This document shows, in pieces, positions 52,659 to 61,732 of a DNA stretch of 64,000 bases. Made by a program: the position numbers and the translations under genes. The notes under the pieces were generated by a model. It was not told the origin of the DNA and ran no database searches. It worked only from the letters and a program-made list of their open reading frames with translations. Numbering within the stretch: the first letter of the stretch is position 1; each line of letters begins with the position of its first letter. The stretch is from Nonomuraea endophytica. GTDB taxonomy: Bacteria > Actinomycetota > Actinomycetes > Streptosporangiales > Streptosporangiaceae. The stretch covers positions 1 to 64,000 of the forward strand of contig NZ_JACHIN010000013.1 of the NCBI RefSeq assembly GCF_014203235.1, in the 5' to 3' direction.

Positions 52659-54323
52659 ATGACCATCACTTTTCCCCCCACGGTCGAAGTCGCCGAATGG
52701 ATCCGCTGCACGCGGTGCGGGGAGATCGTGTACGGAAAGCGGTTCACCCGCGATCTCGGCGTGTGCCCGGGGTGCGCGTTGCACACCCGGCTCACCGCCC
52801 GGCAGCGGATCGAGCAGCTCTTCGACGACGGATCGGTGCGGGCGATCGACGCGCCGCCGACCCCCGAGGATCCGCTCGGGTTCGTCGACAGCCGGCCCTA
52901 TCCCGACCGGCTGCGCGAGGCGCGCGCGAAGACCGGGATGGACGAGGCCGTGCTGTGCGTGCGCGGCACGATCGAGGGCCACGCCGCCGTCGCCGCCGCC
53001 ATGGACTTCCGGTTCATGGGCGGCAGCCTCGGCGTCGGCGTGGGAGCGCGCATCGTCGCCGCGGCCGAGGTCGCGCTGGTGGAGCAGGTGCCCTTCCTGC
53101 TGGTGACGGCCTCGGGCGGAGCGCGTATGCAGGAGGGCGCGCTGTCGCTCATGCAGATGGCCAAGACCAGCCAGGCCCTGGCCGAGCTCGACGAGGCCGG
53201 GATCCTGACCATCGCGGTGATCACCGATCCGACGTATGGCGGGGTGGCGGCGTCCTTCGCGACGCTTCCCGACGTCATCCTCTCCGAGCCGGGCGCCCAC
53301 ATCGGGTTCGCCGGCCCACGGGTGATCGAGCAGACGATCGGCCAGGAGCTGCCCGACGGATTCCAGACAGCGGAGTTCCTGCGGGCGAAAGGGCTCATCG
53401 ACGACGTACGGCCCCGCGCCGCGCTGCGATTCACTCTCGCCCGCCTCTGCTCCCTGCGGCGGACGGCCGAGCGCCCGCCCACCGCCGAGCCGTCCCAGCT
53501 CCTCTTCCAGCCGGAGCGGCTGCCGGTCAGGGACGGCTGGACGGCCGTTCAGCTCGCCCGGCACGCCGACCGGCCCACCACGCTCGACTACGCCGGCTAC
53601 ATGCTGGAGGAGTTCGTGGAGCTGCACGGTGATCGGCTGAGCGGTGACTGCCCCGCGATCGTCGGCGGTCTCGGCCGGCTCGGCGGAAGGCCGATCGTCT
53701 TCATCGGCCACCAGAAGGGCCACACCACCAGGGAGCGTGTCGAGCGCAACTTCGGCATGCCCACGCCCGCCGGATACCGCAAGGCGGCCCGGCTGATGCG
53801 GCTGGCCGCCAAGCTGGGATATCCGATTCTCACGCTGGTCGACACGCCCGGCGCGTACCCCGGAATCGAGGCGGAGGAGGACGGCCAGGCGTGGGCGATC
53901 GCCGAGAACCTGCGCCTGATGTCGACGCTGCCCGTGCCGGTCGTCACCGTCGTCACCGGCGAGGGCGGCAGCGGAGGGGCGCTCGCGCTCGGCGTCGCCA
54001 ACCGCGTCCTGGCCCTGTCCAATGCCGTCTACTCGGTGATCAGCCCCGAGGGGTGCGCGTCCATCCTGTGGAAGAGCCCGACGGCGGCGCCGCTGGCCGC
54101 GGAAGCGCTCCGCCTGGACGCCCGCGAACTGCTGCGGCACCGGATCGTCGACGGCGTGATCCCCGAGCCGGGAGAGGGCGCCCACTCGGACCCGGCGACG
54201 ACCGCGCGGCTGCTGGCGGCGGCGGTGTCCGAGGCGTTCGAGGATCTGGCCATCCACGAGCCGCGCAAGCTGATCGCGGAGCGCCGTCAGCGGTTCCGCC
54301 AGTTCGACGCGGGGTCACGATGA
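52659..54323 (+). CDS. accD: Acetyl-CoA carboxylase carboxyltransferase, beta-alpha fusion
   Basis: The 554-residue protein fuses AccD and AccA. Residues 1-280 are the beta subunit with its zinc ribbon (Cys17, Cys20, Cys36, Cys39) and LLVTASGGARMQEGALSLMQ. Residues about 290-554 are the alpha subunit, with VDTPGAYPGIEAEEDGQAWA and GEGGSGGALALGVANRVLAL. It transfers the carboxyl from biotin to acetyl-CoA. AAGGAGGAG precedes the ATG, and the stop overlaps accB. A dedicated malonyl-CoA supply set is a feature of several type II PKS clusters. Confidence 0.95.
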   Translation: MTITFPPTVEVAEWIRCTRCGEIVYGKRFTRDLGVCPGCALHTRLTARQRIEQLFDDGSVRAIDAPPTPEDPLGFVDSRPYPDRLREARAKTGMDEAVLCVRGTIEGHAAVAAAMDFRFMGGSLGVGVGARIVAAAEVALVEQVPFLLVTASGGARMQEGALSLMQMAKTSQALAELDEAGILTIAVITDPTYGGVAASFATLPDVILSEPGAHIGFAGPRVIEQTIGQELPDGFQTAEFLRAKGLIDDVRPRAALRFTLARLCSLRRTAERPPTAEPSQLLFQPERLPVRDGWTAVQLARHADRPTTLDYAGYMLEEFVELHGDRLSGDCPAIVGGLGRLGGRPIVFIGHQKGHTTRERVERNFGMPTPAGYRKAARLMRLAAKLGYPILTLVDTPGAYPGIEAEEDGQAWAIAENLRLMSTLPVPVVTVVTGEGGSGGALALGVANRVLALSNAVYSVISPEGCASILWKSPTAAPLAAEALRLDARELLRHRIVDGVIPEPGEGAHSDPATTARLLAAAVSEAFEDLAIHEPRKLIAERRQRFRQFDAGSR

Positions 54324-54772
54324 GCGCGGAGGACCCCATGGAACGGCCGCTGATCTCCGAGCTGTGCCGTCACGCCGCCGAGCTCATCGCCGTCGGCGGT
54401 GGCATGCGCAGAGTGCGGCTGCGATCCGGCGACATGGTCGTCGAACTGGAACGGCCGGAGGCCGCCGGGGTCGCGGCGCCCGCCCCGGCCCCGGTGCCCG
54501 ACGCCCCCGCCGAGCGCGACGACCTGCGCCACGTCTGCGCACCGATGGTGGGCACCTTCTACCGGGCTCCCGAGCCCGGGGCGGCGCCGTTCGTCCGCAT
54601 CGGCGACTCGGTCGAGAAGGGGCAGCAGATCGGAGTCCTTGAGGCCATGAAGCTCATGAACCCCATCGAAGCCGACACCTCCGGCCGGCTCATCGACATC
54701 CTCGTGTCCGACGGCACGCCGGTGGAGTACGGGCAGAAGCTGTTCGCCGTCGCCCCGCTCGCCACACAGTGA
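54320..54772 (+). CDS. accB: Biotin carboxyl carrier protein of acetyl-CoA carboxylase
   Basis: The 150-residue BCCP has an N-terminal helix, an Ala/Pro-rich linker (about residues 48-66) and a C-terminal biotinyl domain with the site EAMKLMN, Lys111. The thumb-like segment HVCAPMVGTFYRAPEPGAAP is typical of AccB from bacteria with multi-subunit carboxylases. It overlaps the carboxyltransferase stop (ATGA) and is followed by the biotin carboxylase gene. Confidence 0.95.
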   Translation: MSAEDPMERPLISELCRHAAELIAVGGGMRRVRLRSGDMVVELERPEAAGVAAPAPAPVPDAPAERDDLRHVCAPMVGTFYRAPEPGAAPFVRIGDSVEKGQQIGVLEAMKLMNPIEADTSGRLIDILVSDGTPVEYGQKLFAVAPLATQ

Positions 54773-54795
54773 ACGATCGCGCGCCTGGAGGCTCC

Positions 54796-56151
54796 ATGTT
54801 CTCGTCGGTCCTCATCGCCAACCGGGGCGAGATAGCGTTGCGCATCGCCCGGAGCTGCCGCGAGCTGGGCGTTCGCGTCATCATGATCCACTCGACGGCC
54901 GACCGCGACTCGCCCGCGCTGCGGCTGGCCGACGAGCGGGTGCAGATCGGCCCGGCGACGGCCAGGCGCAGCTACCTCTACCCGCCCGCGATCCTGGAGG
55001 CGGCGCTGAGCACGGGGGCGCAGGCCGTCCACCCCGGCTACGGTTTCCTGTCCGAGGACGCCGACTTCGCCGAGATGTGCGAGTCGAAGGGGCTGGCCTT
55101 CATCGGCCCGTCACCGTCGGTGATCGCCTCCCTGGGGGACAAGACGCAGGCGCGCAACCTCGCCGCGGCCGCGGGGCTGCCCGTCCTTCCGGGCAGCCCG
55201 CGCCCGCTCCAAAGCGGCCAGGAGGCCAAGGAGGTCGCCGGCACGATCGGATACCCCGTCATCATCAAGGCCGTGGCCGGTGGCGGCGGCCGCGGCATGG
55301 CCGTGGTCCGTGAGCCGCGAGACTTCCCGCGGGCGTTCGCCGAGACGAGGGCGAACGCCCAGGCGGTGTTCGGCGACGCACGGGTCTTCGTCGAGAAGTA
55401 CGTCGAGCACGCTCGCCACATCGAGGTTCAGGTTCTGGGCGACCTCCACGGCGGCATCCTGAGCCTGGGCGAGCGCGACTGCACCGTCCAGCGGCGCAGG
55501 CAGAAGCTGATCGAGGAGTCCCCGGCGCCCGGGTTGCCGGCCGAGCTGGTCGGGCGCATCCGCGAGGCGGCCGTGGCCCTGGCGCGGCGCGTGGGTTACG
55601 TGAGCGCCGGGACGTTCGAGTTCCTCGTCGACGACGCGGGCGGGTTCTTCTTCATCGAGGCCAACTGCCGGGTCCAGGTCGAGCATCCCGTGACCGAGAT
55701 GGTCACCGGGGTCGACGTGGTCAGGGAGCAGTTGCTGATCGCCGCCGGCCGCCCGCTCTCCCTCCGCCAGGAAGACGCGGTGCTGCGCGGCGTGGCGATC
55801 GAGTGCCGGGTGAACACCGAGGACCCGCGGCGCGGGTTCCTCCCGACGCCGGGCGTCGTCGAGCACTTCGTGCCGCCCGGAGGACCGTTCACCCGGGTCG
55901 ACACCCACGGCGCCGACGGTGTCACGATCGGCGCCGAGTACGACTCCCTCCTGGCCAAGGTCATCGTGTGGGCGCCCGACCGCGACCAGGCGATCGCCCG
56001 GATGGAACGTGCGCTGAGTGAGTTCCAGGTCACGGGACGCGGGATCTGCACGACGATCGGCTTTCTACAGGACGTGCTGGCGGATCCGCGGTTTCGTGAC
56101 GCGCGGCACACCACGTCGCTCGCCGACCTCATGGTGGCCATGAGGTCGTGA
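54796..56151 (+). CDS. accC: Biotin carboxylase subunit of acetyl-CoA carboxylase
   Basis: The 451-residue ATP-grasp enzyme carboxylates biotin on AccB. It has the N-terminal SSVLIANRGEIALRIARSCR, the ATP-binding glycine loop IIKAVAGGGGRGMAVV, GERDCTVQRRRQKLIEESPA and FFIEANCRVQVEHPVTEMVT. In this last motif Cys replaces the Met usual in NxRxQVEH segments. ATG 54796 has GGAGG four bases upstream; GTG 54769 overlapping the accB stop is an alternative. It ends the rightward core operon, convergent with the SARP gene. Confidence 0.94.
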   Translation: MFSSVLIANRGEIALRIARSCRELGVRVIMIHSTADRDSPALRLADERVQIGPATARRSYLYPPAILEAALSTGAQAVHPGYGFLSEDADFAEMCESKGLAFIGPSPSVIASLGDKTQARNLAAAAGLPVLPGSPRPLQSGQEAKEVAGTIGYPVIIKAVAGGGGRGMAVVREPRDFPRAFAETRANAQAVFGDARVFVEKYVEHARHIEVQVLGDLHGGILSLGERDCTVQRRRQKLIEESPAPGLPAELVGRIREAAVALARRVGYVSAGTFEFLVDDAGGFFFIEANCRVQVEHPVTEMVTGVDVVREQLLIAAGRPLSLRQEDAVLRGVAIECRVNTEDPRRGFLPTPGVVEHFVPPGGPFTRVDTHGADGVTIGAEYDSLLAKVIVWAPDRDQAIARMERALSEFQVTGRGICTTIGFLQDVLADPRFRDARHTTSLADLMVAMRS

Positions 56152-56165
56152 GCTCCGGGCGCTGC

Positions 56166-56993
56166 TCACAGGACGCAGTCGGCCTTCTGGGGCAACGCCG
56201 GCCCGCGGCGCCCGTTCGGCGCGGCGCGGCCGAGAACGGGACCGTGGCCGGTGGCCAGCACCATCCGCTGCAGCTCCTGCATCTCGGAGCCAGGCTCAAG
56301 GCCCAGTTCCTCGCGCAGGATGTAGCGAAGCCGGTGATAGACCTCCAGCGCCTCATGCCGCCGGCTGGCCAATGAGAGCGCCTCCATCAGCCGCAGGTGG
56401 AACCACTCGTCGAGCGGGTGGACCGCGGTGAGCTGCTTGAGCTCGGCGATCACCTCGTGGTGGCGGCCCATCCGCAGCCAAGCTTCGATCTTGAGCTTGG
56501 TGGCGTGTACACGCAGCTCTTCCAGCCGGGTCGTGTAGATCGCCAGCCGGGACCCGGTGACCACGTCCGCGAGCGCCGATCCGTGCCAGAGGCCGAGGGC
56601 CTGGCACAGCGCCGCCGACGCGGGCTCAAGCTTGTTCGCCCTGAGATCCCGCTGCGCGGCGTTGACGAGCCGTTCGAAGCGGACGGCGTCCAGCATGTCG
56701 TCCTCGACGGCCAGCAGGTACGCGCCGTGTTTGGTGACGAGACGCGGCCCGTCGGCCTCCCGGTCGCCCCGCAACAGCAGTTTGCGCAGTTGGTAGACGT
56801 AAGTCTGGAGAGTGGTCGGCGCGCTCACCGGCGGGTGCCCCTCCCAGAGTTCCTGGACCAGCGCTTCGGTCGGCATGACCTCGTTCGCCGAGGACAGCAG
56901 CAGTGCGAGCACGGTCCGCTGCTTCGGCGCACTTGGTGTCAACCGACGTGTACCAGCCTGTACCTCCAGGGTTCCGAGCACTTGAAAGCGCAT
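56166..56993 (-). CDS. SARP-family pathway activator
   Basis: The 275-residue regulator has the Streptomyces antibiotic regulatory protein layout. An OmpR-like winged helix (about 1-95: RFQVLGTLEVQAGTRRLTPS, then PTTLQTYVYQLRKLLL) is followed by a bacterial transcriptional activation domain (about 100-255: DAVRFERLVNAAQRDLRANK, LRLMEALSLASRRHEALEVY). The start at 56993 gives the standard N-terminus. SARPs bind tandem TCGAGXX heptamers; such arrays precede three operons in this cluster, so this gene is their likely activator. It is convergent with accC. Confidence 0.94.
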   Translation of the reverse strand: MRFQVLGTLEVQAGTRRLTPSAPKQRTVLALLLSSANEVMPTEALVQELWEGHPPVSAPTTLQTYVYQLRKLLLRGDREADGPRLVTKHGAYLLAVEDDMLDAVRFERLVNAAQRDLRANKLEPASAALCQALGLWHGSALADVVTGSRLAIYTTRLEELRVHATKLKIEAWLRMGRHHEVIAELKQLTAVHPLDEWFHLRLMEALSLASRRHEALEVYHRLRYILREELGLEPGSEMQELQRMVLATGHGPVLGRAAPNGRRGPALPQKADCVL

Positions 56994-57149
56994 GTCGCAT
57001 CGTTTCCTCACGTAGCGGCGTCGGCTCGTTCGGGGTTCTCGGTGGGAGTGCGGTCCCTTCACCCTTTGTAGTCGATGCTCCTAAACTGCCGCTTTCGTCT
57101 TTCTTTCGCGCACTATCTGGCGTGAGATCCTGGAAACACGAACAGGTAC

Positions 57150-58643
57150 TCAGGAGACCGCCGAGGGCACGGCGGCCGGGGCCGAGGGCGCCATCGCGTC
57201 CGCGAGCCGCCGCCTGGCCGCGGCGAATCCCACGGCCGTCACGAGCGCGAGTACGGCGAGGCCGAGGAAGTACCCGGGCTGCGGATCCCCAGCGGAGACC
57301 ACCCGGCCGAGCAGGCTGCCGAGACCGCCCCCGACACCCGCGAACATCCAGTACAGCGCCATGGTCCGGCCGGCGAACGCGGAAGGCGCCAGATCCACCG
57401 TCGCGCTCATGACCGTCGGCCCGAGGATCACCTCCCCGATCGCCAGCGTGAGCAGGACGAACAGCAGCCACGCGGGCGAGACCGCCTGCCCGCCCGCCGC
57501 CAGCACGGCCGCCACGCTGATCGCGATGAAGCCGGCCGCCGCCAGCCCGTGCCCGAGAGCGATCTTGTCTATCACGCCGATCCGTCCGCCGCCGCGGGTC
57601 CAGAACCACGCCGCGACGGGCGCGGTCACGAGGATGAACAAGGGGATGGCCGCCTGGAACCAGCTCGCCGGGATCAGGAAACCGCCCACTTCGCGCGCGG
57701 TATGCCGCTGAGCGAACAGGCTGAGCGTCGAGCCGGCCTGGATGACGAACATCCAGAAGAGCGCCACCGCGAGCAGCATCCATCGGAACGCCGACAGCCG
57801 GCGGTTCTCGGCCCGGCTGAGCCGCGCCCGCCGACGCAGGATCGCGAGGTAGGCGAACGGCGCGACCAGGGCGACGAGCCCCACGAGCGCGATCCCGTGG
57901 GTGATCGCGAAGCCGCCCGACAGGACGGCGACCGAAAGCAGCACGCCGAGGACGCCGGCCGCCCATGCCACCCGGGACGCCACGGTGCGCAGCTCGGCCC
58001 GGCTCGCCCGGTGCGCCGGCGCACGGCCCACCTCGCCGAACCTCCGCGAGCCGACGGCGTACTGGATCACCCCGAGCGTCATGCCGAGCCCGGCGGCCCC
58101 GAACCCGAGGTGCCAGTCCATGCGCTCGCCCAGGAAACCGGTGACCAGCGGCGCCAGCAGCGCGCTGATCTGGATGCCGACGTAGAAGACGACGAGCGCG
58201 GCCTCGCGCCGGTTGCTCTCGTGGGGGCCGTAGAACCGCCCCAGCAGCGCCAGCATGTTCGGCTTCAGCAGCCCGGTGCCCACGGCGATCGTCACGAGCC
58301 CGAGGTATGCGGTGGGCCGGGTCGGCAGCATCAGCAGGTAGTGGCCCAGCGCTATGACGATCCCGCCGTACAGCGTCGCGCGGTGCTCGCCCAGGACCCG
58401 GTCGCCGAGCCAGCCGCCGGGCAGGGACAGCACGAAGATCAGGCCCACGTACGCGCCGTACAGGGCGACCGCGGTCGAGTGCGGCAGACCCAGCCCGCCC
58501 TCCCCGGTGGGGGCGACCGCGAACAAGATCAAGATTGCCTGCATCCCGAAGAAGCTGAACCTCTCCCACATGTCGGTCAGGAACAGCGTGACGAGCCAGC
58601 GCGGCCTTCCGCGCGGCTTCGGGGTGCTGGAAGGGGGGTGCAT
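57150..58643 (-). CDS. POT-family (proton-dependent peptide) transporter
   Basis: The 497-residue membrane protein of the major facilitator superfamily matches the POT/PTR group: LFLTDMWERFSFFGMQAILI in helix 1 and LSLPGGWLGDRVLGEHRATL after helix 2, with about 12-14 spans. The ExxERFxYY-type motif is altered to DMWERFSFF. GGAGG four bases before ATG 58643 favours that start over an upstream GTG. Located between the SARP and TcmI genes, it is probably part of the cluster, perhaps for export or uptake of a related compound; peptide uptake is the family default. Confidence 0.88.
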   Translation of the reverse strand: MHPPSSTPKPRGRPRWLVTLFLTDMWERFSFFGMQAILILFAVAPTGEGGLGLPHSTAVALYGAYVGLIFVLSLPGGWLGDRVLGEHRATLYGGIVIALGHYLLMLPTRPTAYLGLVTIAVGTGLLKPNMLALLGRFYGPHESNRREAALVVFYVGIQISALLAPLVTGFLGERMDWHLGFGAAGLGMTLGVIQYAVGSRRFGEVGRAPAHRASRAELRTVASRVAWAAGVLGVLLSVAVLSGGFAITHGIALVGLVALVAPFAYLAILRRRARLSRAENRRLSAFRWMLLAVALFWMFVIQAGSTLSLFAQRHTAREVGGFLIPASWFQAAIPLFILVTAPVAAWFWTRGGGRIGVIDKIALGHGLAAAGFIAISVAAVLAAGGQAVSPAWLLFVLLTLAIGEVILGPTVMSATVDLAPSAFAGRTMALYWMFAGVGGGLGSLLGRVVSAGDPQPGYFLGLAVLALVTAVGFAAARRRLADAMAPSAPAAVPSAVS

Positions 58644-58700
58644 GACGCCTCCAAGGCTTCCGGACACCTGCCATGCTCCTGGCCGCGGCTAGAGCACGGA

Positions 58701-58768
58701 TCGAAGGCCGGTCGAGGCCCGGCCCTCGAGGTGGTTTCGAGCCGCGTGCTAGCCCGCCGATGCAGACT
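58701..58768 (+). promoter_or_regulatory. SARP heptamer array upstream of the TcmI operon
   Basis: Two groups of heptamers with an 11-bp period occur here: TCGAAGG (58701) and TCGAGGC (58712), then TCGAGGT (58726), TCGAGCC (58737) and GCTAGCC (58748-58754). Eight bases after the last is CAGACT (58763-58768), a plausible -10. The cyclase start codon is 92 bp further. This is the longest SARP-like array in the window and could serve the divergent POT gene as well. Confidence 0.72.
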
Positions 58769-58860
58769 GACGGCCAGATCGTCGTCTGGTTTCCCGTCCC
58801 TGCTTCCCCCGACGCGGGCGGGGGCCAAGGGCCGTCAGCGAAACGCCGAGGAGAAACCGA

Positions 58861-59229
58861 ATGGAACGCATCCTGGTCGTCGCGCGCATGCGGCCCTCCG
58901 CCGAAGCGGAGGTCGCCCAGCTGTTCGCCGAATCGGACCAAACCGAGCTGCCCCGGCTCGGCGGCGCCGTGAGCCGCAGCCTCTTCTCCTTCCACGACCT
59001 GTACTTCCAGCTCATGGAGGTACGCGAGAACGCCCAGCACACGATGAGCCAGATCCGCCGGCACCCGGAGTTCCAGCGGCTGAGCGAGCGGCTCACGGAG
59101 TTCATCGAGCCGTACGACCCGCAGACCTGGCGTTCCCCGCGGGATGCGATGGCCCGGGAGTTCTACCGATGGGAGGCCGAGCCGGGAGGCTCTCCCGTCC
59201 ACCTCGTTGACGACAGGGAGGGACGATGA
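58861..59229 (+). CDS. TcmI-family polyketide cyclase
   Basis: The 122-residue protein matches the TcmI/WhiE-ORFVII cyclase family of dimeric ferredoxin-like folds: RILVVARMRPSAEAEVAQLF, ELPRLGGAVSRSLFSFHDLY and QIRRHPEFQRLSERLTEFIE. TcmI closes a late ring in tetracenomycin and related pathways. Its stop overlaps the downstream methyltransferase start (ATGA). It is physically apart from the core operon but shares the SARP-type control. Confidence 0.92.
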   Translation: MERILVVARMRPSAEAEVAQLFAESDQTELPRLGGAVSRSLFSFHDLYFQLMEVRENAQHTMSQIRRHPEFQRLSERLTEFIEPYDPQTWRSPRDAMAREFYRWEAEPGGSPVHLVDDREGR

Positions 59230-60254
59230 GCACCAGCAAGAAATCCGTCACCCGCGAGTCGCTGCTCGGAATGATGCAGGCGTACAAGACGACCAGCCTG
59301 CTCAGGACGGGTGTCTCGATGGGCGTGTTCGACTGCCTGGACGAGGGGCCGGCCGACGCCGAGACCGTGGCCGGCCGCCTCGGCAGCGACGTGCGCGGCA
59401 TGCGCATCCTGCTGAACGCCCTCGCCGCCGTCGGCCTGGCCGAGGAGAACGACGGCCGCTTCGCCCTGCTCGCCGGAGCCGAGCAGTTCCTGGTGAGCAA
59501 GAGCCCGGCGTACTTCGGCGACATGGTCCGGGTCATGGCCAGCGACTGGGAGTGGGACGCGCTCAAGAAGCTGGACCAGGCGGTACGCCACGGCGGGACC
59601 GTCATGGAGGTCCACGCGGAGACCCCCGGCTACGAGTACTGGGAGGACTTCGCGTCCCACGCGGTCGCGGTGGCCCGCCCCACGGCCCAGGTCGTGGCCG
59701 ACGCGCTGGAGCCCTGGGCGGCCGGGCGGGACAGCCTCGACGTGCTGGACGTCGCCTGCGGCCACGGCATGTACGGGCTGACCCTGGCTCAGCGCAACCC
59801 ACAGGCGCGGATGTGGGCGCTCGACTGGCCCAACGTGCTCCCGCTGGCCGAGCAGCACGCCGAGCGCATGGGGGTACGCGACCGCGTCCACCGGTTGCCG
59901 GGCGACATGTTCGAGGTGCCGCTCGGCGGGCCGTACGACGTGGTCCTGGTCACGAACGTGCTGCACCACTTCTCCGAGGAACGCGCGGGTGAACTGCTGC
60001 GCAGGCTCGCCCCGGCGGTCAAGCCCGATGGCAAGATCGTGCTGGTCGGCTTCACCCTGGACGCGCCGCCCGCCGAGGACCCGGCCCCGCACCTGTTCTC
60101 GATCCTGATGCTGACCTGGACATTCGAGGGCGAGGTGCACACCGTCCAGTCCTACACAAGGATGCTGTCCGCGGCCGGGTTCACCAACAGCCATCGGCAC
60201 GAGGTCCCCGGCCTGGCCTTCCGCGTTCTGGTGGCGGACAAGGCCGCCGGTTAG
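59226..60254 (+). CDS. Second SAM-dependent O-methyltransferase
   Basis: The 342-residue enzyme is a class I methyltransferase with the winged-helix dimer domain (LLRTGVSMGVFDCLDEGPAD), the SAM loop VLDVACGHGMYGLTLAQRNP, and VTNVLHHFSEERAGELLRRL near the acceptor site. The usual catalytic His-Asp is His-His here (LHHFS). It is translationally coupled to the cyclase gene. Its stop codon overlaps, convergently, that of the glycosyltransferase gene. It would methylate a phenol of the polyketide. Confidence 0.9.
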   Translation: MSTSKKSVTRESLLGMMQAYKTTSLLRTGVSMGVFDCLDEGPADAETVAGRLGSDVRGMRILLNALAAVGLAEENDGRFALLAGAEQFLVSKSPAYFGDMVRVMASDWEWDALKKLDQAVRHGGTVMEVHAETPGYEYWEDFASHAVAVARPTAQVVADALEPWAAGRDSLDVLDVACGHGMYGLTLAQRNPQARMWALDWPNVLPLAEQHAERMGVRDRVHRLPGDMFEVPLGGPYDVVLVTNVLHHFSEERAGELLRRLAPAVKPDGKIVLVGFTLDAPPAEDPAPHLFSILMLTWTFEGEVHTVQSYTRMLSAAGFTNSHRHEVPGLAFRVLVADKAAG

Positions 60255-61549
60255 GCCAGCCGCTGGATCCGCCGGCCGTACGTCTGGGTGAGGCCGGTGT
60301 AGATCTCCTCCAGCCTGGCGAGCGAGCGTAGATGGTCGTGCGTGACCGCGACGGCGCGGCCGATCCCGCCCATGGTCGCCGCGAGTTCGGAGTCGGTCAG
60401 CACGCGGGTGAGGAGGCGGGCGAACGCCGGCACCTCGCCGGTGCGGTACAGATATCCGGTCCTGCCCTGCTGGACGAGGTGTGTGAGCGCGTTCGCCTCG
60501 GCCGCGACGACCGGCAGGCCGCTGGCCATCGCCTCGAGGGTGGCGACGCTCTCGAGGCCGGAGACGTTCGGCATGGCGAACACGTCGGCCGAAGCGTAGG
60601 CGAGGTGCAGGTCGTCCTCCGCGACGTGCCCGAGGAAGTAGGTGCGGCGGCCCACGCCGAGCGTCTTCGCCAGCCGCGCCAGCTGCGGCCGCGCAGGCCC
60701 GACGCCCACCAGGACGGCCTGCGCGTCCGCCTGTTGGCACACGTACTGGAGGGCGCGGAGCAGGTCGTCGAGCCGCTTCTCCGCATCCAGCGGGCCGACG
60801 AACAAGGCGGTCTCCCGGTCGGGCAGGCCGAGTTTCGTGCGCGCCCACGTCTTCGGCTCCTCCCGCGGCCGGAACCGGCTCAGGTCGACGCCGCAGGGCA
60901 CCGCCTCGACCGGCCGGGTGAGGCCTTTGTCGGCGAGCAGTTCCGCGGCGCTCCGGGTGGGGACCGCGACGTGGTCCGCGCGTCCGAGCACCCGGGCGAG
61001 ATCGCGCCAGGCCAGCGCCCCCACGAGATCGTCCACCGCGTTACCCGCCACGAACCCCAGCCCGGCCGGCGACGGCGTGCGGTGCGGCGGGTGGATCGGC
61101 GGCGTGACGTGGGTGGTGGCCACCACGGGCATGCACAACTGGCGGGCCGCGTTGATCAGCGTGCGCCCGACCAGGAAGTGGCTGTGCACGTGGACCACGT
61201 CGGGGGCGATCCGCCGCAGCAACCTCGTGACCGTGCCCATGAGCAGGAGCGGCACGGTGACGCGTTTCGTCTTCCGCGCCCGCGTGCGTACCGACCGCAG
61301 CCGGTGCGCCGTCACGCCGCCCATCTTCTCCACCCGGGGCGGCCCGTGCTCGGACTGGCACACAATGTGGACCTCGTACCCCCGGGCGGCCAGGGCGTGA
61401 GCCAGCCGGTAGGCGGAGCCGGCGGTGCCGTTCACGTCGGGCGGGTAGGTGTCGGTGCCGATGAGTAGCCGCAGCGCTCGTGGCTCGCCCTCGGCTCCGT
61501 CGATCGAATGTCCCGAAGGACGGAATCGTCCCCGCGTGACGGAGATCAT
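60251..61549 (-). CDS. GT4-family glycosyltransferase
   Basis: The 432-residue GT-B enzyme has an N-terminal acceptor domain (RLLIGTDTYPPDVNGTAGSA, DVVHVHSHFLVGRTLINAAR) and the GT4 nucleotide-sugar domain with AMPNVSGLESVATLEAMASG LPVV-type EX7E signature. It resembles mannosyl- or glucosyl-transferases of lipid or small-molecule glycosylation. Its start has a weak ribosome site. The position next to the methyltransferase suggests polyketide glycosylation, but it may instead be an unrelated cell-envelope gene. Confidence 0.85.
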   Translation of the reverse strand: MISVTRGRFRPSGHSIDGAEGEPRALRLLIGTDTYPPDVNGTAGSAYRLAHALAARGYEVHIVCQSEHGPPRVEKMGGVTAHRLRSVRTRARKTKRVTVPLLLMGTVTRLLRRIAPDVVHVHSHFLVGRTLINAARQLCMPVVATTHVTPPIHPPHRTPSPAGLGFVAGNAVDDLVGALAWRDLARVLGRADHVAVPTRSAAELLADKGLTRPVEAVPCGVDLSRFRPREEPKTWARTKLGLPDRETALFVGPLDAEKRLDDLLRALQYVCQQADAQAVLVGVGPARPQLARLAKTLGVGRRTYFLGHVAEDDLHLAYASADVFAMPNVSGLESVATLEAMASGLPVVAAEANALTHLVQQGRTGYLYRTGEVPAFARLLTRVLTDSELAATMGGIGRAVAVTHDHLRSLARLEEIYTGLTQTYGRRIQRLA

Positions 61550-61732
61550 GGGGCCACTCCTTCTACGTCGGAATCATGCTTCGCAGCTGTCTTTCGTACG
61601 GGAGGGGTGGGCGTCGGTCACCGACCGCACACCACCATGCTCTTCAGCCACGGGGACGGATGCCATCAGGAACAACCCTGACGTTCGTCCGGCCGTCCCT
61701 GAGATGACCCTGACAATGTGGCGATCGGCTAG

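Noticed and set aside
52464..54257. A 597-codon minus-strand frame antisense to the carboxyltransferase
   Set aside because: Composition and lack of motifs mark it as a shadow of the fused AccD-AccA gene.
56626..59202. An 858-codon minus-strand frame spanning the SARP and POT genes
   Set aside because: It overlaps two well-supported genes in another frame and has a low-complexity translation.
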